Source of the DNA: JAQIBY01 sp051747965
GTDB taxonomy: Bacteria; Bacteroidota; Bacteroidia; Bacteroidales; ML635J-15
Assembly: GCA_051747965.1 (NCBI GenBank)
Contig: JBNJGS010000042.1
Coordinates: 1 to 24,691, forward strand
DNA length: 24,691 nt
Direction: 5' to 3'
Within the stretch, counting starts at the first letter, position 1. Every line of letters begins with the position of its first letter. The notes under the pieces are model-generated. The model was not told where the DNA came from and ran no database searches. It was given only the letters and a program-made list of their open reading frames with translations. The position numbers were made by a program, and so were the translations under genes. Positions 16,156-22,097 of the stretch are shown here, piece by piece.

Positions 16156-17265
16156 ATGCAAGTAGAGGTAGAAGCAAAAGATGCCGGCAGTTTAAAAAAC
16201 CTGGGAATTCTTCAGCAGACTCGCTGGTGGGCAGAGATGAAGGAATCCCAGGGTTATGAGCCCCGGGCATACAGGATAACAATGGAAACAGAGGAAGACC
16301 GACAGATACAGGATGACTTGTTGGTTATCATGCGAAAAGCCATGTCCGGCAGTGAATCCGCACCTGCCATGGCATACATACCCTACGGCCCGGAAATTGA
16401 TCCTGGTGATGAGAATTCAGGTCAGTTTCTTGAGAAATTATCCCATGAACTCATGCACTACCTGCCCGGAAATTGCGGCTTAATCCGCTTCGACCTGCAG
16501 TGGGAATCACCGTGGCTCCACGATGACAACAGGTATAATGACCAGGGCGAATGGCTTGGATTACCTTCAGAACAAACACGGGAATTCAGGATGAATATCT
16601 CCACAAAGGACTGGAATCTTTTCAAAGCCCCTACAGACAGTCTTCCGTCCAGCACGCTGTGCCTTGACCTGAACCTGAGCGAAGAAGAATTGCTGGCTCA
16701 GATGAAGCCCAAAACACGATACAACATCCGCCTGGCCGGTCGCCGCGGTGTTCAGGTGAGAACTGCAGGAAAGGCAGACCTCGAAACGTGGTACCGTTTG
16801 TACCGGGAAACCGCAGAACGAAACCATTTTTATCATCATGGAACAGATTTTTTTGAGGGCATGCTGAAGGCCAATGAGCAAAGCCATGAAAACACGGGAA
16901 GCATCATGCTCATTGCTGAGCATGACGGAGAAGCTCTGGCCGCCATGTGGCTGGGACTATCCGGCAGACAGGCTACTTACCTGTACGGAGCATCTTCCAC
17001 AAACAAACGCAATCTAATGCCTGCATACGCACTGCAATGGGCGGCTATCAAAAAAGCAAAAATGGCAGGTTGTACTTATTACGACATGTTTGGCATCTCC
17101 CCTACTGCAAATCCGGCACATCCCATGTACGGCCTGTACCGGTTCAAAAAAGGTTTTGGCGGAAAACAAATTCTGCGACGTGGTTGCTGGGATTATCCAC
17201 TTGATGAAAGAATCTATCAACATCTGCGCAGTGTAGAAATGCATGCCATGGGATACCATCGCTAA
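16156..17265 (+). CDS. FemAB-family aminoacyltransferase (peptidoglycan bridge type)
   Basis: 369 residues from the ATG at 16156. FemA/B/X enzymes use aminoacyl-tRNA to add amino acids to lipid II side chains; they carry two GNAT-fold domains. Here domain 1 begins GILQQTRWWAEMKESQGY and carries AYIPYGPEID; domain 2 begins about 180 with KTRYNIRLAGRRGVQV, which is the typical KxRxNIRLAxRxGV helix. The family-marking HPMYGLYRFKKGFGG (322-336) is intact, as is the YLYGASS segment. No coiled-coil insertion (as in staphylococcal FemA) is visible, so the spirochete/Bacteroidota short form is likely. Whether the donor is tRNA-bound alanine, serine or glycine is not readable, and many Bacteroidota have direct cross-links, so the acceptor is open. 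It follows the FtsB-like gene and precedes the sigma-like gene, all on the plus strand. Confidence 0.85.
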   Translation: MQVEVEAKDAGSLKNLGILQQTRWWAEMKESQGYEPRAYRITMETEEDRQIQDDLLVIMRKAMSGSESAPAMAYIPYGPEIDPGDENSGQFLEKLSHELMHYLPGNCGLIRFDLQWESPWLHDDNRYNDQGEWLGLPSEQTREFRMNISTKDWNLFKAPTDSLPSSTLCLDLNLSEEELLAQMKPKTRYNIRLAGRRGVQVRTAGKADLETWYRLYRETAERNHFYHHGTDFFEGMLKANEQSHENTGSIMLIAEHDGEALAAMWLGLSGRQATYLYGASSTNKRNLMPAYALQWAAIKKAKMAGCTYYDMFGISPTANPAHPMYGLYRFKKGFGGKQILRRGCWDYPLDERIYQHLRSVEMHAMGYHR

Positions 17266-17327
17266 AATGAAACCTCAATTTTCATGGTCTTGTCCCGCTT
17301 TTTTACTACTTTCATAAGCTGTAAGCT

Positions 17328-17789
17328 ATGAACAATAACGAGCCGGACAAATACCTTATCAGGGGGTTAAAAAAAGGAAAACTCCAATGCCTTGAACAAA
17401 TGTTTCGTAAATACTATGCCGGACTTTTTCAATTCCTTGTTAATAAGGGAACAGACACAGAAAAGGCAGAAGAAGAAATCATCGCACTCTTTTTGCACAT
17501 GTGGACAAAACGCCGCAAAATATTGCTGAAAGATGCTTTGCCCGCTTACCTTCTGACATCCCTGAAGAGCCGTGTAAACATCAACCGCAACACAAAACCG
17601 GCAGATATCTTTTCGGCATACACTGAAGCACAGGCAGATACAGATAAAGCCTGGAAGAAACTGCAAAAAATGGCAAAATCAAGTCCTAAACAGGGCATGC
17701 CATACAGCAAAAAGATCATTTTGCTCACGGCAGCGGTGGTTACGCTGCTTCTGGTACTTCTGATTATTTATCAGGAATTCATCGCCTGA
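17328..17789 (+). CDS. Membrane-anchored sigma-70 region 2 protein lacking region 4
   Basis: 153 residues. Positions about 12-90 resemble region 2 of ECF sigma factors: LIRGLKKGKLQCLEQMFRKYYAGLFQFLV, then TDTEKAEEEIIALFLHMW (42-59) followed by basic KRRK and a helix LPAYLLTSLKSRVNINR (71-87). Normal ECF sigma factors then carry region 4, a helix-turn-helix that contacts the -35 element. Here a polar linker (88-127) leads instead to one clear membrane helix (about 129-148, ILLTAAVVTLLLVLLIIY) and a three-to-five-residue tail. The gene has a normal start and stop, and no frameshift is visible that would restore region 4. By position of the membrane helix the region-2 part would face the cytoplasm. 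It could be a membrane-tethered RNA polymerase-binding or sigma-competing protein; this is inference. No anti-sigma or TonB partner is adjacent. Confidence 0.72.
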   Translation: MNNNEPDKYLIRGLKKGKLQCLEQMFRKYYAGLFQFLVNKGTDTEKAEEEIIALFLHMWTKRRKILLKDALPAYLLTSLKSRVNINRNTKPADIFSAYTEAQADTDKAWKKLQKMAKSSPKQGMPYSKKIILLTAAVVTLLLVLLIIYQEFIA

Positions 17790-17822
17790 TAATTCAGAAC
17801 ACACCTTCTGTGTCATAGTCTA

Positions 17823-17853
17823 TCTGTATATTTCCCAAAAAAATCTACCTTTG
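17823..17853 (+). promoter_or_regulatory. Promoter of the asparaginase gene
   Basis: TCTG (17823-17826), 19 nt, then TACCTTTG (17846-17853) followed by CGGC, a full -7 match and partial -33 match. The leader to the ATG at 17870 is about 12 nt. Confidence 0.62.
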
Positions 17854-17869
17854 CGGCAAAACAACTAGT

Positions 17870-18934
17870 ATGGCAACAAGTCACAAAATACTGATTCTCT
17901 ACACCGGTGGCACCATTGGTATGGTTCCTACCGAGGATGGCTACCAGCCGGATCCTGACTTTCCCGGGAGAATCCGCAAAGACATCGGGCAAATTGAGGA
18001 TTCCCAGTTGCCCGAATTTGAAATCCTGTCTATGGATCCACTGCTGGATTCATCCAACATGAATCCTGACAGCTGGGACCGCATCGCCAAAATCATTGAC
18101 AGGGAGCGCCGGCGATATAAGGGTTTTGTTGTACTGCACGGAACTGACACCATGGCATATACAGCTTCGGCACTTGGGTTTATGCTGGCCGGGATCAACA
18201 ACAATGTCATCATCACAGGTTCCCAGGTACCTTATGTTGAATTGCGGAATGATGCACGGGAAAACCTGATATCATCCCTTATCATTGCCGGGAACTATAG
18301 TATTCCTGAAGTGGCACTGTATTTCAACAACAAACTATTGCGGGGATGCAGGAGCACCAAAATCAATGCCTCCGGTTTCGATGCCTTTGACTCACCAAAC
18401 TACCCTGCCCTTGCTGACATAGGCATCAACATCAACCTGAAAAGACACTGGAGCTACAGCATTTCACTAAAAAGCAATCTGATACAAAACAAACTCAAAC
18501 GCACACAGCCGGTACAGTATTTTGGTGATGACAAAGCAGGTAAGGATGCAGAAATTGGTGTTTTGAAACTTTTTCCCGGAATATCAGCCCGCTACGTGGA
18601 AAATATGCTGACCCCAGAGTTGCAGGGTCTTGTAATAGAAGCCTATGGCTCCGGCAACGGCCCGACCAGAAGCAAAAATCCGGAACTGCATGCCGCATTA
18701 AAAAATGCAGCCCAACACACCGTATTGGTAGCTGTAACTCAATGCCTTAAAGGCAGCGTGCATCTGGACACCTATGCCGCTTCTCTGAAATCTGCAGGTG
18801 TTATTTCCGGAAAAGACATGACCCTGGAAGCTGCTGTTACCAAATTGTATTACCTGATTTCCAAAAAGAAATATGATTTTGATAAAGTAAAGGAACTGAT
18901 GTGCAAAAATATGATAGGTGAACTCAGTGATTAA
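17870..18934 (+). CDS. ansA: Type I L-asparaginase (cytosolic)
   Basis: 354 residues, the size of the cytosolic type I enzymes. It hydrolyses L-asparagine to aspartate and ammonia. Both catalytic signatures are present: YTGGTIGM with Thr14, and HGTDTMAYTASALGFML with Thr92-Asp93. Lys164 in CRSTKIN lies where E. coli AnsA has Lys163, so the T/T-D-K set is complete. Other family marks are GSQVPYVELRNDARENL and SGNGPTRS near the C-terminus. No signal peptide is seen, as expected for type I. A promoter is visible just upstream. Its stop codon overlaps that of the convergent gene: TTAA at 18931-18934 serves both as TAA on each strand. Confidence 0.94.
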   Translation: MATSHKILILYTGGTIGMVPTEDGYQPDPDFPGRIRKDIGQIEDSQLPEFEILSMDPLLDSSNMNPDSWDRIAKIIDRERRRYKGFVVLHGTDTMAYTASALGFMLAGINNNVIITGSQVPYVELRNDARENLISSLIIAGNYSIPEVALYFNNKLLRGCRSTKINASGFDAFDSPNYPALADIGININLKRHWSYSISLKSNLIQNKLKRTQPVQYFGDDKAGKDAEIGVLKLFPGISARYVENMLTPELQGLVIEAYGSGNGPTRSKNPELHAALKNAAQHTVLVAVTQCLKGSVHLDTYAASLKSAGVISGKDMTLEAAVTKLYYLISKKKYDFDKVKELMCKNMIGELSD

Positions 18935-19881
18935 GGCTTTGTTTGGCCCGTCAGGCTTTTTACTCTTTTTTCTACTGTTGTAATATCATGAATATCCTCA
19001 ATGGCAGGCCCTGCCACCCAGACACTTTTATAACTCGCTCCAAAAGCAGCTTTTTCGAGAGATTTCATTCCCCGTTTCATGGCCAGGGCTTTCAGATATC
19101 GCCGCAGACCTTTATGCCGGTATAAAAACCTTGTCAGAAAATTCGATTTGGTACCGGTTTTTTTGACATATTCGGTGTTGATGACATGCAATGGAGCACC
19201 TGAAAGTTTTTCCGTACGAACAATATCATCGCCACCGTATTTTACCATGGCCTGCTTATATTCCTCTGACACAGGAGACTCTTCAGTAGCAAGAAACAAT
19301 GTTCCAACCGAGACTCCGGCAGCACCCATGTCCATAACTTTGTTGTATTTGGCAACATTGCTGATGCCACCGGCGTAAATCACCGGCAAATCCCATTTAG
19401 CAAGCAGCTCTTCAAGAAATTCGTGGCCATGGTGCTTTCCAGGATGCCCGCCTGCCTCCCTGTTGACAGCAATCAGGGCGTCTGCACCAAGCTCAACCAC
19501 CTTAGCGGCATATATCATATCTGTTACATCACAGAAAACCAGAATTCCTGCCTTATGGCATTTTTCTATGACTTTATCCGGCTTACCCAAAGATGTAATG
19601 ATGAAATCCACCTGCTGTTCCACACAGGCATGCAGTTGTGCTTCAAGCTCGACATTGGATTTACTGACAATGATATTGACACCAAATGCTTTGTCGGTCT
19701 TTGATTTCAATGAGGCCAGTGCCTGATTCAGAAGCTCGGGACTCCGGTAATTGGCAGCAGGAAAGGCAGCGGTAATACCAGCAGCATGTGCCGCCAGAAT
19801 CATACTTTCATCTGAAACCAAAAACATTGGGGCCATCAAAACGGGATGTTCAATACCCGGCAAATCACTCAGTGTCTTCAT
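18931..19881 (-). CDS. Nitronate monooxygenase-like FMN protein
   Basis: 316 residues from the ATG at 19881. An open frame extends to 19917 but overlaps the promoter, so the shorter start is chosen. This is an FMN TIM-barrel of the 2-nitropropane dioxygenase / nitronate monooxygenase family, related also to enoyl-ACP reductase FabK. It carries HPVLMAPMFLVSD at 12-24, FGVNIIV at 66-72, NREAGGHPG at 140-148 with His146 at the catalytic position of bacterial nitronate monooxygenases, and YAGGISN and VGTLFLATEES at 169-202, the phosphate-binding end. Nitronates are oxidised to carbonyls and nitrite; the physiological substrate is often unknown. It overlaps the asparaginase stop by 4 nt. The extra C-terminal stretch (about 225-316, basic) is typical in length for the family. 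Confidence 0.86.
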   Translation of the reverse strand: MKTLSDLPGIEHPVLMAPMFLVSDESMILAAHAAGITAAFPAANYRSPELLNQALASLKSKTDKAFGVNIIVSKSNVELEAQLHACVEQQVDFIITSLGKPDKVIEKCHKAGILVFCDVTDMIYAAKVVELGADALIAVNREAGGHPGKHHGHEFLEELLAKWDLPVIYAGGISNVAKYNKVMDMGAAGVSVGTLFLATEESPVSEEYKQAMVKYGGDDIVRTEKLSGAPLHVINTEYVKKTGTKSNFLTRFLYRHKGLRRYLKALAMKRGMKSLEKAAFGASYKSVWVAGPAIEDIHDITTVEKRVKSLTGQTKP

Positions 19882-19886
19882 GTCAG

Positions 19887-19918
19887 CAAAGTTACATATT
19901 GTATGCTTCACAAACAAG
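19887..19918 (-). promoter_or_regulatory. Promoter of the nitronate monooxygenase-like gene
   Basis: On the minus strand CTTG (19918-19915), 20 nt, then TAACTTTG (19894-19887), a full match to the -7 box. The predicted start of transcription falls within a few bases of the ATG at 19881, so the mRNA is nearly or fully leaderless. Confidence 0.75.
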
Positions 19919-20015
19919 GAATCAGAGGGCAGCTAAGCTTCAACAGTGCTTTTGATTCTTGCACCGGACATTGGTTGATTGAGCTACGACTGTCAGACAG
20001 AAACCCCAAAAAAGC

Positions 20016-20044
20016 AAAAAGCCGCCCCGAAAGGAACGGCTTTT
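20016..20044 (-). terminator. Terminator of the M49-like lipoprotein gene
   Basis: The stem AAAAAGCCG/CGGCTTTT has a 12-nt loop. Read on the minus strand it lies 22 nt after the stop at 20067 and runs into TTTTTGCTTTTTTGG. The same stem also occurs at 9389-9426, so it is a recurring terminator form here. Confidence 0.85.
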
Positions 20045-20066
20045 GCGTAGTATTGTTGATTCAATA

Positions 20067-21713
20067 TTAAATACCGAGCACATCTTTGCCCTGATCAAAG
20101 ACAATATCTTTGGCGATACCGGCTTCGTTCACCCGGTTAAGATCAGATTGCAGGTCTTCGCCCACAACGGCTTTTTCTTCAATCCAGTTTTTGGCAAAAT
20201 CATAATTGCCGTCTCCCTGTGTTTCGATAATCATACCGGACAGGTCTGCCACAACTTCTTTCATGCGGTCAAAATTAATTCCGTATTCCCCGTCTTCATT
20301 GCGTGTGATGGCCTCATTTTCCAAAAGATAATGAAATTCCATCATGTTGGCTTTGCCATGCGCACTGGCAACACCAAAACGAACGGAGCGGAAAATTCCT
20401 GCCAGGAAAGTCACATAGTTATCCACAAGCTCATTCTCGCTGAGTTCTCCCATTTCATGGAGTTGGGTTATCAGGTAAAGACCTGTGATGTCAGCTTTGA
20501 CTTCTTCTAACGGGCTGTAGGCATCAGCCAGTACTTCGCGAACAGTACCGCTGCCATCCAATGTCTGATTGACACCAAGACCATGCGCCACTTCATGAAA
20601 CATAACATTTTCAAAGAAAGCACTGAAATTGATATTGGCCCGTTGTTCTTCCACAATCAGCATCTCACTGATGGGCACGAGGATTTTATCAAACTTTGCC
20701 TTCATGGAATTTTTCAACTGCAATTTACGACTGCCTTTTGCTTTATGAACACGCGGATCATTGGGCAGATTGATGGCAATATTTTTCCCGGCAGCATTGC
20801 AATCACCGGCATAATATATTACTTCATATACATTCATATCTTCATTGGGACGAGCTTCTTCTGCTTTGTACTTATCATCCACGGGCAGTCTCTGCTGCAA
20901 TTCGGGAAGAAGTTTACCAAAACGGCGGAGTTTTTCGCTCCATTCCAGGTCTTTGATCAGCAACTGCCCGGAGTGTGCAGCTTTGTATCCCATGAATTGG
21001 TCTTCGTAACTTTCAATTGGTCCGACGACAAAATCAATAAGGTTGTCCTGCATATCCATCCATGCCAGATCACTTGCCAGGTATTCATCGGTACGAAAAG
21101 CCAGTGCCCTGAGTTCAAGGTACTTTTTGAAACCATCATCTTCAGCAAGTTTGGCAGCCTTTTCAAGCAAATCAGCAGCTTTGTTGATTTTTTCTTCAAA
21201 AAACTCGTGGTACCAGATGTTCATCAGCTTGCCATCATCATCACGGCGAACCATGGTGTACCATGATGTTTTGTTTGAATTTTCCCAGTTTTCAAATTCC
21301 TCTTTCGTGATGTCTTCGGGATAAAAGTTGGCGCCTGCAGGTTTCTCGCCATAGCCTTCCATAAACGGTTCGTCACCATTGAGGCGATCCCAGGGACCGT
21401 AGTTGATTTTCGCGTACTCTTTGGTTGCTTCATCTTCAATCTTGGATAAAAACTCATCTTTTGGTTCGATGGCTTCAATCCAGAAGATTTCTTCCATAAT
21501 GTCGGCCACATCAATGAGAATACCCAGCATTTCCTTCTGATTATCACTTAAATGCGATAGATCAGCTTTCAATTCAACCTCGGCATAATTGTCCACTTTT
21601 TTTTCCATTTCGGATTTTTCTTCTTTTTCTTTTTTGTCGGATTCGTTGTTACAGGCGGTAAAACCAGCTATCAAAACAAGCAATCCAAGCACATACCACA
21701 TTTTTTTCATCAT
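20067..21713 (-). CDS. Dipeptidyl-peptidase III-like (M49) lipoprotein
   Basis: 548 residues. The N-terminus MMKKMWYVLGLLVLIAGFTAC gives a lipid cysteine at 21, followed by a charged stretch NNESDKKEKEEKSE; surface or periplasmic lipoprotein is inferred. The rest fits peptidase family M49: GDCNAAGKNIAINLPNDPRVH (304-324), KGSRKLQLKN, AKFDKILVPISE, then the zinc motif HEVAHGLG at 373-380 and LEEVKADITG at 402-411 supplying the third ligand and the catalytic Glu. Family members release dipeptides from the N-terminus of peptides. The usual M49 zinc motif is HEXXGH; here it is the shorter HEXXH form, as reported for the Caldithrix abyssi enzyme. Human and yeast enzymes are larger (about 700 residues) because of a bigger N-lobe. 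It has its own promoter at the start codon, and its 5' end lies beside an assembly gap. Confidence 0.84.
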   Translation of the reverse strand: MMKKMWYVLGLLVLIAGFTACNNESDKKEKEEKSEMEKKVDNYAEVELKADLSHLSDNQKEMLGILIDVADIMEEIFWIEAIEPKDEFLSKIEDEATKEYAKINYGPWDRLNGDEPFMEGYGEKPAGANFYPEDITKEEFENWENSNKTSWYTMVRRDDDGKLMNIWYHEFFEEKINKAADLLEKAAKLAEDDGFKKYLELRALAFRTDEYLASDLAWMDMQDNLIDFVVGPIESYEDQFMGYKAAHSGQLLIKDLEWSEKLRRFGKLLPELQQRLPVDDKYKAEEARPNEDMNVYEVIYYAGDCNAAGKNIAINLPNDPRVHKAKGSRKLQLKNSMKAKFDKILVPISEMLIVEEQRANINFSAFFENVMFHEVAHGLGVNQTLDGSGTVREVLADAYSPLEEVKADITGLYLITQLHEMGELSENELVDNYVTFLAGIFRSVRFGVASAHGKANMMEFHYLLENEAITRNEDGEYGINFDRMKEVVADLSGMIIETQGDGNYDFAKNWIEEKAVVGEDLQSDLNRVNEAGIAKDIVFDQGKDVLGI

Positions 21714-21761
21714 TGTACAAATTTAGTTTCCTGAGGTAAAGGTAATGAAATGTCAGGAATC
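21663..21761. repeat. 99-bp contig-end overlap, copy 1
   Basis: These 99 bp (first codons and promoter of the M49-like gene) occur again, base for base, at 21862-21960, directly across the N run. The pair lies exactly at the two edges of the gap, which marks an unmerged overlap and not a biological repeat. Confidence 0.95.
21718..21750 (-). promoter_or_regulatory. Promoter of the M49-like gene
   Basis: On the minus strand TTTC (about 21750-21747), 21 nt, then TAAATTTG (21725-21718), a full match to the -7 box only 4 nt before the first ATG (21713). The mRNA would be leaderless or begin within the MM start. An identical copy lies at 21917-21924 because of the duplicated contig end. Confidence 0.65.
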
Positions 21762-21861
21762 NNNNNNNNNNNNNNNNNNNNNNNNNNNNNNNNNNNNNNN
21801 NNNNNNNNNNNNNNNNNNNNNNNNNNNNNNNNNNNNNNNNNNNNNNNNNNNNNNNNNNNNN
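21762..21861. other. Assembly gap of exactly 100 N
   Basis: All 100 bases are N, the customary length for a gap of unknown size. Since both flanks end and begin with the same 99 bp, the real distance is most likely zero, and 21762-21960 should be deleted. Open frames spanning this region are artefacts. Confidence 0.97.
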
Positions 21862-21960
21862 ACCAGCTATCAAAACAAGCAATCCAAGCACATACCACAT
21901 TTTTTTCATCATTGTACAAATTTAGTTTCCTGAGGTAAAGGTAATGAAATGTCAGGAATC
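21862..21960. repeat. 99-bp contig-end overlap, copy 2
   Basis: Exact copy of 21663-21761. It contains an apparent second start of the lipoprotein gene (ATG at 21912 on the minus strand), which is not a separate gene. A 99-bp overlap is what a de Bruijn assembly with k near 99 leaves at the ends of adjacent contigs. Confidence 0.95.
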
Positions 21961-21977
21961 GGGCAAATTTTTGTCTC

Positions 21978-22015
21978 CCAACTGCCAGGTCTGCGACGCT
22001 GGCAGGTTGGGAGGT
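21978..22015. repeat. REP-like palindrome, copy 1
   Basis: The core 34 bp at 21982-22015 is repeated exactly at 22059-22092. It folds into a hairpin, CTGCCAG (21982-21988) with CTGGCAG (21999-22005), extended on the outside by CCCAA/TTGGG with one bulge. It is more GC-rich than its surroundings. Form and intergenic site match REP-type elements; no transposase of that family is in the window. Confidence 0.75.
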
Positions 22016-22058
22016 CTGCAACCGATCCCGCCTCTGCCCGTCTCTTCCGTCTTGTCTT

Positions 22059-22092
22059 CTGCCAGGTCTGCGACGCTGGCAGGTTGGGAGGT
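22059..22092. repeat. REP-like palindrome, copy 2
   Basis: Second exact 34-bp copy in direct orientation, 77 bp after the first (start to start). It ends 5 bp from the stop codon (22098-22100) of the minus-strand PEGA lipoprotein gene, so it would lie in that mRNA's 3' end and could protect it or end transcription. The 43 bp between copies is C/T-rich and otherwise featureless. Confidence 0.75.
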
Positions 22093-22097
22093 GTGCT

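Noticed and set aside
17293..17327. Promoter in front of the sigma-region-2 gene (CTTG and TACTTTCA)
   Set aside because: The spacing of 14 nt is too short and the -7 box is imperfect; it may be read through from the FemAB-family gene.
21663..21960. Duplicated 5' end of the M49-like gene as a real tandem duplication or promoter switch
   Set aside because: The copies abut a 100-N run exactly on both sides and are identical over 99 bp, the mark of an unmerged k-mer overlap.
21978..22092. The 34-bp repeats as a CRISPR array
   Set aside because: Only two copies, with a 43-bp C/T-rich spacer, an internal palindrome typical of REP elements, and no cas genes nearby.
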